Below, in pieces: positions 33,762 to 44,882 of a stretch of 64,000 bases of DNA (positions are counted from its first letter, which is position 1; the number at the start of each line of letters is the position of its first letter). Both the position numbers and the translations under genes were made by a program. The notes under the pieces were generated by a model. That model saw only the letters and a program-made list of their open reading frames with translations. It did not search any database and was not told where the DNA came from. The stretch comes from Bryum argenteum (Eukaryota > Streptophyta > Bryopsida > Bryales > Bryaceae). Where the stretch lies: the NCBI GenBank assembly GCA_037043015.1, contig CM073321.1, positions 25,247,510 to 25,311,509 of the forward strand. The letters run 5' to 3'.

Positions 33762-35084
33762 TGTCACATCCCTTTCAAAAGGATGTCTGAACACCGTGGT
33801 GAGCCAAGAGGACCCCGGGGGTGTCGCCTCGGGCTTGGCAAGAGACAAGGTGAAGTGACCAAGGGGAGTCTCGAGTAAACAGCACGCAACAGCGTCGTGC
33901 TCGGGACAAACTTGGTAGTGTGCCTTACATGGTTGGAAACCTTGTTCAAGCACGCACCCATGGGTCCAAAGAACGCGCGATTTGGAGTTGTGAGTCATGA
34001 AATATGGCTCTCCAAAGTTGGAGCGCGTTCCGGGACACTCCGGGACTCGGGAGTGTTGCCTTTCGGGACTCAATGTGTCGACCTTTGTCGAGGGCAACAT
34101 GTTGCATATAGCTGGAAAGTTAATGACAAGAGCTTTTTAGAATGCTAAGGCTCATGATGAGCAAAGCAGTAGTTTAGGAGATATGGCTCCTCAAAGTGGT
34201 CGGGACTTCGGGACTCGCGAATGTTGCCTCCCGGGACACCAAATGATCAGAGGGGCATATCTCCCTTGGGACGGATTCAATTGAGGCAAGTAGGTAGTTT
34301 ATCGATATCTACTCAAAGAGTAGATGTCGAAAATGGGCTTGCACGTCCCGTTTGGATACCTGAACTAGGAGCTAGCCCGAGGAGAAGTTACGGCCCGTTT
34401 TTGAGGCTAAGGCAAAAACGGGTGGTCTTCCAAAAAGAAAGTGTGTCACGGAAGGCCCCTCATCACAAGAGGGGGGGGCCTACCGAAGACTCCAGAGAGT
34501 ACTATGAGGAGGGGTGGTCTCCCTCCTCACTTGCACATGGTGCCATGAAGAGCCGGGGTGGCTCTAAGGGGTGAGGCTTGGGATGGGGCCTCACTCGCGC
34601 ACCTTGGACACTATGGGATGCTTGTGGTGTGCATCCCGAAACATGGGGTTGGAAAAGTGTCCCGCTCCAAACTAGTCCCCGTGATAAGTAGTGTCAGTTT
34701 CCGGTAGTGTCCCGAATGGAGAGTAAAGACATGAATGGAAGGGGACTAGTGGAGAGTTGGACAACATGCAAGGGCGGTTAGCTTCGGGGGTGACTAGTGC
34801 CACCCCTGGAAGCTTGGACATGTGTGGAAGGCTGCCCCGTACCACCAAGTGGCATGCCCATGTGTTTTGTGGGAGTTCCGGTTTCCGAGTTCCGGGTAAT
34901 GAGTTGGATGAGTCAAGGTGGGTTGGACACCTTGACTAGAAATGGTGCTAACATTGTGTGTGCTTGGCATGTGCAGTGTTAGCTAAGTTGTGGCCGGTTG
35001 CTACCAACAAAGTGAGCCGTCATTCCGCTACTAAGTAAGGCTTACTTGAAGAAAAAGAGTTGGGAGTAATAAAAGTTGCGACAT
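33762..35084 (+). mobile_element. Solo LTR, TSD TCTAG
   Basis: Starts TGTCACATCC, ends GCGACA, 1323 bp, flanked by the perfect duplication TCTAG (33757-33761 and 35085-35089). It is close to the LTR at 13858-15346 over nearly all its length and shares the stem-loop (34303-34329), a G run near 34471 and the GGTGGTCTTCC phrase. No internal region is attached. All frames inside it are incidental. Confidence 0.93.
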
Positions 35085-35335
35085 CTAGTCTGTTGCATGG
35101 TCTAGCAGTTCACACTCTGGAATCATTTTCTCCTCATTGCAACTGAAGGTAGGCGCGTGGATAAATAGGTTTCTATCGGCATGAAATTTACAGACCATAA
35201 CAAAGACAGAGAAGAAGAGCTTAGAGGGTCTATATGGACATCATTTCCCACCCAATTAAGCAATTGTGTCCTTCATCACTGCGCAAGTAAATGATGCAAT
35301 GATTAGGCAATGCACTTATTGAAAAATCTATGAAC

Positions 35336-36568
35336 TCACCCCGAATCCGATCGCAAATCGTGAATACAGCCAAAACTAGGTTGCGGTACCATGGTCACCT
35401 TGAGTATGCTTGCTTGCAAAGCTCGAGCAGAATGGACTCCGTTCATATCCTTTGGTGTAGTAGTAGTGACTCGATGAACATTCCTAGATTTTCTTGATTT
35501 GGGGAAGATGTTCGCATTGTCTGGCATCGAGATGTGCGACAAGTCCCGTAGAGAGAAAATATTATTTAATGTGCGATTTATAGGAAGGCACTCATTTTGT
35601 GGGAGTTGGTATCTTACATTCTCCAACGCCTCAATTTTGCTATGTGTCGGATGTGTCCCTATTCACGCGCGTACTGAGTGGATAGGTGGTTGATCTTAGG
35701 TCCGAGAAAACTGCTCAATCCATCTCCGACTAGTACCCTTAATACACCTCTCAATATCGTTTGCATAGAAAAATAGTTGCTCTTCCACTTTGCGTCAGCG
35801 GTGAGGAGGCTGTCATATTCCAGTGTAAGTAGGAGCCAGAGTAGCCTACACATTCTAGACTATGTGTGATTCACATTTCTTCTTAGTCACAAGCATATTT
35901 GCCCAACAAGCCTTAGAAGATGTCTCTTTCAGTCGAGAAATGTGCTACAACCTCTCGTTCACTTTAGTCTCTTGAACCGCCGTAATACGTTGGATACTTA
36001 GTCCAAGAAAAGTAGATGGTTTCAGCGAGCATTGTTAAACTTCGTTTTTTTTGTAGATAGTACCCAAATTTTGAGCTCAAGTTGGGGTAACCCTTCTTTC
36101 TATATGAGGACGTAAAAAGCTCACGGTGTCAAGTTGATGTGTTTCTTCTTCTGCTCCAATTGGAACATTTCTCTTTGGTTTCTTGGTACCAAAGACCTCA
36201 GCTCCCTCCAAGTGGGCATCACGAGTACTAAAAAGTTGAGCTTCAAAAAAACTCAATACTGCCTTGTTGATATCTAGTCGATTTCTTGTTCAATTCGCTT
36301 TGCTTTGGGCGGTGCGGAGAGCTTTGCGTCGGACGGCGCGAAGTTGAAGTTCCTCTGTAGACGGACCCGATCCACCTTCGCCACCCTTGTTGATTGATGA
36401 TAAGCCACTACTTGGAGGAATGCGCGAACCTTATTATCAACGGCCACAACGTAAAGGTCTTCCCCTCTTATTGCCGCATGCTTGTAACCATTTGTTGTGT
36501 ACCGTCTTAGCAAGGTTACAAGACGACATCTTTGCTAACTCTTCAAGAGAGTATTTTTTTTCCTGCAT
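35336..36568 (-). pseudogene. Frameshifted minus-strand gene with SCNLAKTVHNKWLQ motif
   Basis: From a Met at 36568 (just inside an acceptor-like TACAATGCAG) the minus strand reads MQEKKYSLEELAKMSSCNLA KTVHNKWLQACGNKRG (shown in two parts). It then shifts frame to EDLYVVAVDNKVRAFLQVV, shifts again to GGSGPSTEELQLRAVRRKAL, then SFFEAQLFSTRDAHLEGAEV and FGTKKPKRNVPIGAEEE. Further protein-like pieces follow at about 35960-35900 and 35853-35659 (KWKSNYFSMQTILRGVLRVL). The last is 35626-35336, ending at a donor-like GTGAGT. Two shifts and a stop make it a pseudogene. I have a vague memory of similar phrases in uncharacterised, highly repeated proteins of non-seed plants, probably transposon-associated, but cannot name the family. 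Confidence 0.5.
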
Positions 36569-39100
36569 TGTATGAAATGATGTCAATTTGATACATAATT
36601 GAACATGTTTTTAAGCCTAGTATAGGATAGACGTGCGGCACACAAAGTAGAGGAACTACAAGGAGTTAGGAGAACAGTATTAGCCTTCAGGACGGACTCC
36701 GTAATTCTATAAAGGCGATATTTGCGTCTAAGCTTCCAAAGCGTTGTATTGTTATCGAGAAGCATTGGTGCTTATTGCTTAGAGTATCGAACAAGAAGAG
36801 AAACAAGATCAAGCACCTCGCGCTCTAACCATAAAGAAGATTCATTGTAGCCAAATCGAATCCCCAGCTATTGTGGAGTGATCTTAGCTACGCCATCTGG
36901 ACCGAGGAGAATACATGTAGGAGCGGACGAACTGCTGCAGCTAATCTCTATGACGTTCAGAACGGTGGAATGCGTAACGGAGGAAGCTTTTATGCTTGTG
37001 AGCAAGCGACAAGAGATATGTGGTTTGATGGTAAGAGAATATGATACTGATGGTTTGGAGCAATTTACAATGGAATTATGGTGTGGATAGTAGACAACTC
37101 TCCTCACTCTAATAGGATGGCAACGTTAGCACACAAATTTTGACAGGTCTAGAAAATATTTTGTATTTGCTTGTTAGTAATATCAAGAATATTATTGAAA
37201 TAAGAACATGTTGGTTAATTGGTAAGTTTAGACTGTATCATTAATATTGAAAACCTAACGGCGGCCGTCTATGTCAGAGTAGCTGTATTTAAAATTAGGA
37301 GTTGTGGAAAAGTAACATCGGTCGTCTTTGTCAAAGTAGTTGCCTTTAAATTTGAGAAACAGATTAGCATCATATGCCGAAGTCGTTTACATTAGGCAGT
37401 CCGCAAGCCGTCATGGTTGTTGTAATAATTAATAAGCAAGTAAACAAATTAGAGCATGGGGGCAGTGGTTCAGGGTTTAAAGAAGAAAAGAACAACTACA
37501 TCGCCCTTTTTATTGTTAGCTGTATTTGTGTGGGAGTAGATTTTGAGCCGATCCGATTTGTCTTCACTCGTATAGTGACTTGAGGGCATGGATGCTTTAA
37601 GCATGGGTTCTGAAAAATCCAATGACGCGATGCCTAAGAAGAAGAAAATGAGCGGTGGTACACGTTTCAGTAAGACCAAAGCGCTAACGCGCAGCGCTTT
37701 GCGAAAGATGGGAGCGTCTCGGTCAAGTGGAGACGAGTGAAGCCCTCTTGATTTTGACGGGAACGATGAAGAATTATTTACTTGCTCATTTATAGAAATC
37801 GTATAGTCAGTATTTAGGAGAAATGTGAAGATGCGCTCTATCAATCCCGACACGATTGTGAAGATTGAAGAGGTTGAAAAAAGTAAAGATGTAGATGAGT
37901 GGAAGAACTTTGTCGAAAAGCAAGAGCAAGGCAGACGTACTTCAATGTCAAGCGGTTCCTTGTGTTATTACATGTGAGAGGATGTTGGAGGCGATAACGT
38001 TACTGTGGATTCCGAGATAGATTTTTGCTGGTACTTAAGGGTTTTTGCAATAAGTATTTATAGTTTGTATTGACTGATACTTTTGTTTGGAAATAGAGTA
38101 ATGGATGCACGGGTTATAAAGATAATGGCGTTGAAGATGTAAGTGTTGACGATGAGGAGAAGGATGGTAATGACTGTCATGCAAATAAAGAGCGAATAGA
38201 TCCCTCAAAGCTATCAAATGCAGTAGACGAAGATTAAAGGTTCAGTGATCCGAATTTGGAGAGGGATGTAAATGATGTGTCATTTCTCTTGAATATCATG
38301 AATGAGACCGGACATATATTAGCATTCACCTCTGTAGTTAAGAGATGCGTTTATATTGTCTCGTTAAGCAAGTGCAGTATTAGAGTAAGCTATCATGTAG
38401 TATCAAAATTATGACATACTTCTAAATATACATTGGTTTTGCCATGATCAATGTTATCAATGTCATTTGTGGAATTTGTGACTAAGTTAGGTATGTACAA
38501 TCCGCACTATGGATATAGTAATTACCGCCTGCAGATATTACTATTCTTTTTTAATAAATTCAGTGAAGTACGTAGAAATGACTATTCAATTATACTATAG
38601 AAATTCTTATAGAGTAAGCGTATAATACCAAAATCCAGAGAGTAAATGGTGATGGGTATAATAGTGTTCCAATTATTGAACAACTAGCAATGCAACCGTC
38701 GCCTTGACGTAAAGCTCTTCTTAGGTTCTATTATAGAATTATCCTGTGTGAACCATTTTTTCATATTAGCTTTTGTTTTTTTAGATATGTTTTTGTTTTG
38801 TTTATTGTTATTTTACATAATTCAAAAACAGAATAGATGGAAGGTATGCTGGTAAGTTGAAAGGTTGGTGGGAAGAATGGATTGCCATATAGTATCTTGT
38901 TATATATATAAAAAAATTTAAAAGTTGCGGGCACGGACCGGAAAAGATCAAGTAGACTTTGTGGCAGGGATAAGAAGGGTCCGGGTGACGGCCGAAAAGG
39001 ATCGACAGATGTCACTGCCGGAGCTTCTCTTGGCCCTCGCACATGGTGCTTTATTGCTCAGCCAACGCTTAGTTAGGGCCTCCTATTTTTCGAAGAGGCC
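36569..39100. other. AT-rich region with weak coding remnants
   Basis: A 70-aa plus-strand frame at 36878-37090 (GADELLQLISMTFRTVECVT) looks protein-like and may be an exon. At 37588-38000 the plus strand reads, with stops, MPKKKKMSGGTRFSKTKAL and further polar sequence, and 38098-38330 gives an acidic stretch (GVEDVSVDDEEKDGND). These may be one decayed nuclear protein gene. The rest to 39100 shows nothing. Confidence 0.3.
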
Positions 39101-39170
39101 TGGGCCTTGCCTTGCGGCAGTTGCTGCGGCAGGGGCCGGCAGCTAGCTGCTGCGCAGCCCCCCGCTCGCC

Positions 39171-39345
39171 CGCAGCTTTACCGCCTCCCCCGCCCGCCCG
39201 CAGCTTTACCGCCTCCCCCGCCCGCCCGCAGCTTTACCGCCTCCCCCGCCCGCCCGCAGCTTTACCGCCTCCCCCGCCCGCCCGCAGCTTTACCGCCTCC
39301 CCCGCCCGCCCGCAGCTTTACCGCCTCCCCCGCCCGCAGGTTAAC
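39171..39345 (+). repeat. 28-bp C-rich minisatellite, about six copies
   Basis: Nearly perfect head-to-tail copies of a 28-bp unit containing GCAGCTTTACCGCCTCCCCC. Since 28 is not a multiple of three, all plus frames stay open with a shifting Pro/Arg/Ser pattern. Copies are almost identical, so the expansion is recent. Decaying units continue to about 39420. Confidence 0.9.
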
Positions 39346-39419
39346 CCCCCCGCCCGTAGTTTATCCCCCGCTCGCAGTTTACTCCCCCCCTGCACTTTAC
39401 CCGCCTCCGACCGCAGCTT

Positions 39420-39575
39420 ACCCCCAGCCTCCCTTACCCTAGCCCCCTAGTTTGAATAAGAAAATGATGAGAAGAAGCCCCTTACCCCCAGCCTCCCTTA
39501 CCCTAGCCCCCTAGTTTGAATAAGAAAATGATGAGAAGAAGCCCCTTACCCCCAGCCCCCCTTAGTTTGAATAAG
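39420..39575 (+). repeat. About 65-bp direct repeat, two full copies and one partial
   Basis: The unit runs from CCCCCAGCCTCCCTTACCC through TAGTTTGAATAAG to ATGAGAAGAAGCCCCTTA. The second copy is essentially identical and the third is shortened. It directly continues the 28-bp array, as if both arose by slippage in a C-rich tract. Confidence 0.85.
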
Positions 39576-40407
39576 GGTCTTAATTAGAAAATGATGGGAA
39601 GAGGGTGAATTTATTATATGAAATAGCTAAATAGGACCATATAATTTTAGGAGGGAGAGTGATCTTTATAACTTTTTTACTAGGTAATTCATGTCATATA
39701 AAAATTATGGTAAAAATCTTAGGACCGCAAGGCTGAGGGAATTATTTTCCCTAAATTATTTAAGATTAATTAGATTCAAGAATGTAAGGGGTGTATGCAA
39801 ATGGATTAGAAATTATTATAGTGGAGGTGGTTTTCAGGTTTAAAGTAGCCAATTAGAACCCTATAAAAATTTTGGAATCATCAAAAAATTTATTGAGAAA
39901 CGGGAGTTGTTTTTCAAGATTTACTTTACAGTGGTCGAAGTCACTGGAACTTTGAATAATAGTGAAAATTTAGATAGGAAGGGAGTAATTGTTTATTTTT
40001 TAATTTTTAATTTTTAATTTTTTAATAAATCTTGGAATAGCTAATAAATATCTAGTAAAAATGATGGAAGGGATGGGGAAAATACAAAGGAATGGGGAAA
40101 ATACAAAGGGATGAGGAAAATAATAGAATAAAGATAAGAGAAAAGGTGGGGTCAAGGGGGTGTGGGGGATAAGTGGGAGTAACCCAAGTAGATGGGTCAC
40201 TTTTGTTTTTTGTTTGTTGGGCAGGTGCTGTAACGTTTGGGCAGGGTGCCGCAGAGGCCACGCGCTGACGGGCGCTGTCTGGCGCAAGGTTTTCCCGAAG
40301 CCTGCGGTGGAGGCTCACCGTCGGCGTTTCAGGCGTCACCGTCGGCCTAACGCCTCACGTGCGAAGGCCTTCCCTTGACCTGAGTAGAGTGGCGAAGGCA
40401 GCCCACC
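39576..40407. other. Non-coding, AT-rich then GC-rich
   Basis: No gene is seen. Near 40078-40110 GGGGAAAATACAAAGGRATG occurs twice in tandem. From 40220 the sequence becomes GC-rich with CGTCGGCGTTTCAGGCG words and leads into the MITE. Confidence 0.4.
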
Positions 40408-40410
40408 TTA

Positions 40411-41045
40411 GGGCATCTCCACCGTTGGGGGCAATGGACCCTCCAACGGCCAGCTGCCGAGAAGAAGCAGCCTGCGGTGCGACGCCAATGGCAGGCTGAA
40501 GGCCGGTCACTCCAAATGACCCTCCCCGCCCTGGAGCTTACAGAGGGTAGTTTCTTACTTCAAACAGTAGATATTCGGGGAATCTTATCTTCTTGGTCAA
40601 ACGTCATCATGGTAGTAGAGAGAAAGAACAAAGCGACTAGGGTGGCCGAGGAAGGAGGGCCTGTTTGAAGGGGGAGAACACGCTGACGCCACCAGGTGGG
40701 TGGGGGTGGATCCCTGTATTTCACTCCTACGAGCGTTTTTCGGAGAGCCCATCAGCCAATGGGATTTTTTCCTCAAATTTGTGGAATTCTCCATTTGGAT
40801 CGATTTTGATGATGTTGAATTCAAATTTGAGGTCTGCGACCCCAAATTACCCTTGGCAGCCTACTCCTTGGCATTTACAGCCTATACATCAAAAAATTAG
40901 GGGGCTCATTACCCATCCCCTCCCTGAGCTCCGAAAAACGCTCGTACCACTAAAATACAGTGATCCGCCCGCGGCCGGCAGCCACATTTGGCACCATCAA
41001 CCACCCCGTTGGTGTCGTCATTGACGCCCAGGGGTGGAGATGCTC
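40411..41045. mobile_element. Harbinger/Tourist-like MITE with TTA duplication
   Basis: The element is 635 bp and flanked by TTA on both sides (40408-40410 and 41046-41048). Left end GGGCATCTCCACCGTTGGGG and reverse-complemented right end GAGCATCTCCACCCCTGGGC are imperfect inverted repeats. A 3-bp TTA target and GGGCATCTCC-like ends fit the PIF/Harbinger superfamily. A second, inner inverted repeat (about 40706-40745 against 40925-40975, sharing ACGAGCGTTTTTCGGAG) would make the whole element fold. Frames inside it are not genes. Confidence 0.75.
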
Positions 41046-41378
41046 TTAGTGGCCTGTCCTCTGAGCAAGCCTCTCTGAACCAGATTGTAGGCTCACCTTA
41101 TCGGCACATTGATCGGCCGCTTTGGTCGGCTCAACTTTAGAATAGGGTTATGGGCTTGTGAAAGGATGTAGCCTAATATGATCCTTGTCGCCGTCATAGT
41201 CGCATCTGGAGCCGCGCCATGTAGCGAGGGGCTCGGCACGCACTAATTTTTGAAATAAGTCAGATGAATGCTCTGACGTAAAAGATGCCAAAAACTTTTT
41301 GCTTTTAAATTAGAATGGCCAAGTTCAATGAAGTTGATGGAGGGAGAAATGACAAATTTGTAGGTTGGAGCTGCGATA

Positions 41379-41597
41379 GTGGACGGCGAAGAAGTTATGG
41401 CAAACTTAGAGGAAGAAGAGGTGGCAATCGTCGAAGGTGGGAAGAGCGTTGACATGGGTTTGGACAATGTGAGTTCAGAGTCAAGTTTTTTTTCTGCATT
41501 TTACAAGACCCATCGATATGCTCCAGGAAAAGCAATCAAGACGAAAGCGGAATTTATGAGGTTCTACTCCTCCGGATTCAAGGCGTGTTTGAGTTGA
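41379..41597 (+). CDS. Short unrecognised frame, possible exon
   Basis: 72 codons, acidic start (EEVMANLEEEEVAIVEGG) then SSFFSAFYKTHRYAPGKAIK TKAEF (in two parts), and a natural-looking stop. No domain recognised. An overlapping minus-strand frame is Ser/Thr-rich and looks like its shadow. Confidence 0.3.
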   Translation: MDGEEVMANLEEEEVAIVEGGKSVDMGLDNVSSESSFFSAFYKTHRYAPGKAIKTKAEFMRFYSSGFKACLS

Positions 41598-41749
41598 AAA
41601 AAGAATTGTTTGCACGATGCGCTCGACCCCCTTCATGATTGTTTGTTCCGGTTGGTGAATAGGGCCTCGCACGCCGGAGGACGTCCAGATTCTAGACCCC
41701 CTTTGATATGCTTTCAGAGCCTTAATGTTTGATTTTGGAGTTTAGAGTA

Positions 41750-43225
41750 ACGAAGTACTATGCCGCGTTGACACAGCTCTAGTATCTCGTCAATCTGCTA
41801 CCAGATCTCCAACCCCTTTCGATATGCTTGTACAAATTATTTGACTAATTTCGGAGTTCTGATGCATGGATGTCTAGAGCTGCGTCGACGTAGATGTAGC
41901 GTCCCTTCAATCTGCTTCCGGTTCGTGAGGAGGACCTTTATATACTGATTAGGTTGAAATTTTCAGCCCTTTCGTAATATGATTGCTCTGCCAGGATAGA
42001 GAACTATACATAATGTCTCGTTTCGGTAGCTCAATCACATCTCTGAGTAAACTTGATTGGTCGGTGAATGGGCCTCGCAGGACAGAGGCAGATGGGATTC
42101 TTGTTTGATTTTGAAGTACAGAGCTGCGTCGACGTAGGTGTAGCCTCTCATCACTCTGCTACGGGATTCTCGACCTCCCTCTATATACTTGATCAAATTA
42201 CTTCACTCATTTCGGAGTTTTAATGCATGGATGTCCAGAGCTACGTCAACGCAAGTCTAGCGTCTCTTCAGTCTAGCGTGCCTTTAATGCTTCCTTGAAT
42301 ATGCTTGCACAGCCTTGTTAATTGATTTTTTAGTTTAGAGTAATGAAGTACAGAGCTACGCGACGCAGGTCAGGCCTCTCATCAATCTGCTGCCGGATCC
42401 TCGACCCCCTTCGGTATGCTTGATCAGATAATTTGTCTGATTTCACAGTTTTGATGCACAGATGTCCAGAGCCCCGTCAACTCAGGTCTAGCGTCCCTTG
42501 AATCGGCTAGTGAGGAGGACCCTTGTATACTAATAAGGTTGAAATTATTGCCCATTCGTAGTACAATTGCTCTGCCAGGATAGAGAACTGTACATGATTG
42601 TTCGTTTCTGTGGTTGAATTGGACCTCAGAGTAAACGTGATTGTTCGTCAAGGCCGGTGATTGGGCCTTGCAGGACATAGGCTGACGGGATTCTGGACCT
42701 CCTTCCTTTATGCTTGCTCGTATTGTTTGACTGATTTTGGAGTTTGGATGCATTTATGTCAAATGCTGGGTCGACGCAGGTCTAGAGTTGCTTGAATCTT
42801 CTTGCTGGTTTGGCTGGTGGGGAAGACCCTAGTATACTACTTCAGTGGAATTGTGTAGGCCCTCCGTACTATGACTGCTCTGCCGAAATCGTGATCAGTT
42901 CATGATTGTCCGGTTCGGTTGGTAAATACAACCTCCCAGGCCGGAGGCTGTCCGGATTCTTGACCCCCTTTGATATGCTAGCTCGGATATGTTGACTGAT
43001 CTCAGAGGTTGGATGCATGGATGCTCAGAGCTGCGTCGACGCAGAATTAGCCTCTCATCAATCTGTTTGTTTGTTTTGGATGACTAACGGGACCTCAGAG
43101 GCGACCTCAGAGGCGAGTGGCAGACTAGATTTGAGTCCTCCATGAGCGGCCTGTTTGTTTTCATTTGGAGTTTGATGCAGGTATAGTCCAGAGTTGCGTC
43201 GACGCAGGTGTAGCCTCTGTTCAAT
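41750..43225 (+). repeat. Long diverged tandem array with a GTCGACGCAGGT core
   Basis: The core CAGAGCTGCGTCGACGCAGG followed by TSTAGCCTCT recurs near 41760, 41885, 42125, 42238, 42356, 42468, 42766, 43032 and 43197. Linked modules include GGATGCATGGATGTCCAGAG, TTGATTTCGGAGTTTAGAGT, GAGGACCCTTGTATACT and TTGACCCCCTTTGATATGC. Spacing alternates between about 110 and 300 bp, so units are composite and old. Further modules trail to about 43500. No coding frame survives. Confidence 0.7.
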
Positions 43226-43991
43226 CTGGTTGCACATTCAGAGGGTGACGAGGACCCTTGTATTATGCTTATGTGGAAATTTGTATCTCCTCCGTAATAT
43301 GGTGGCCAGAATCTGAGATCTGTTCTTGATTGATTGTTTGGGTAGGTGAATAGGACCTCGCAGGCCGGTGGCCGTCCGGATTCTTGACCCCCTTTGATAT
43401 GCATGCTCAACCTTCTTGTTTGATTTCGGAGTTTAGAGTAATGAAGTACAAAGCAAGTGGCAGACTAGATTCAAATCCCTGTTGAGTATGATTGTACGAC
43501 CTGTTTGATTGCATTCGGAGCTTCATGCTCTTACATACTTCTTCTTCATGTTGGTGGGAAGTCAAAGTTTTCGCCGGTCTCGAGACGTAGGTACCTATGT
43601 TATAGCATATAGCTTTGAAATTTGACTAGCATCTACGTTGTTTGACTCTGTAACAAGGAGTGAAGATTGTGAGTTTGAGGGTCTTAAGTGGAATGCGCAA
43701 GAGGATTTTATTGATTTCTTCAATTCTGATTACGAAAAGAATTAGTGTTCATTGTATATGTCATTTTCTTCTTGGGGCAAAGTTGGACTTAATTCTTTTT
43801 TTTTTTAAATTTTAAAGTTATTTTGATTCTTTTTGAAAATTTGTTGATTTTTTGGTTGCTAATTGTTTTGAGTGGTACTGCAAGATCCATTTAATGGAGT
43901 TGGAGTCCTTTAAGATGAGGAATCAGATGCTGATAGTAACCTTTCTGCTATGAGAGTCGGTATCTAGGTTGTAGTAGAGTCTCGCCGTTTC

Positions 43992-44640
43992 GTGTTAGCG
44001 TTAACCCCAGTTCCGGTAATTGACTCTCGTGCTACTCTTGTCAGTCATACTACAAGTGATGACGTTGATCGGGTTGCACGAGCAAATTACATGCAAAACT
44101 ATTATCTTCAAGCAAAAGCTCAACGTATCAAGAGAAGGGCATTAGCAAAAATTGCACCACGACATTCACCGCGACTTGCAGCAAAGTCTAAATCCCATTA
44201 GACGTATGCTAAAGCTATATGATACGTCAATAATTATTATTTTTATTATAAAGAGAACTATACAATACTTTTCAGATCTTATTACTTTTGACATATTATT
44301 ATTTTGTGTATCTAATGTTGTATTTGGGTTTTCGGATTTTCAAATGAGAATATCTCAAGTTTGTTCCCTTCAAGACGCACAAGACAGTCCATCTCCCGTA
44401 AATGATTTGCCAATCCAAGCTCCTAAGCGCAATGAATCTTGCTTGGTGAGGATAGGATTCCTCCACCATAAGAGTTGAAGGCATGTACAATGCAACTCTC
44501 AAAGAGAGTCCTTTGGAAGGTGAATGTCCCCTCCAACCTAGGCTACATCACGATGAGCTCAAGTCCTTTTTAAATGATGAAGAATCTCCTTTGCTTGGCA
44601 GTGTTAACGTCAGCCTTGTCCACATGCCTCCTCATTTTTA
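43992..44640 (+). pseudogene. Weak coding remnants, unrecognised
   Basis: A 69-aa frame at 43992-44201 ends in a basic patch (RIKRRALAKIAPRHSPRLAA). A second protein-like run from 44340 reads ISQVCSLQDAQDSPSPVNDL and, after a shift, MYNATLKESPLEGECPLQPR and LKSFLNDEESPLLGSVNV to about 44640. Together they suggest a decayed gene, of unknown family, just outside the CACTA-like end. Confidence 0.3.
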
Positions 44641-44882
44641 AAACAAGGACCCGGATTAGAGTGTAAACAAGATGAGGATGACTTACAAAAGTGACTCAAT
44701 CGCAATCTTAAACAGGTTCCGGTGCAAACATGTGATAAGTCTCCTATGGTTATTCTTCTATATCGTCCCAATTGTTACTATAAAGTTTGACCTATTTGAG
44801 AACAAAACATCAAAAAATTGGAGAACGAGTTCAACAAGGGCTACCGTGAAGATGATTGGGTAATGTACGTATCACCATTCAA

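Noticed and set aside
39107..39450. Overlapping Pro/Arg-rich frames of about 110 codons
   Set aside because: They lie over a 28-bp minisatellite and are open in several frames at once.
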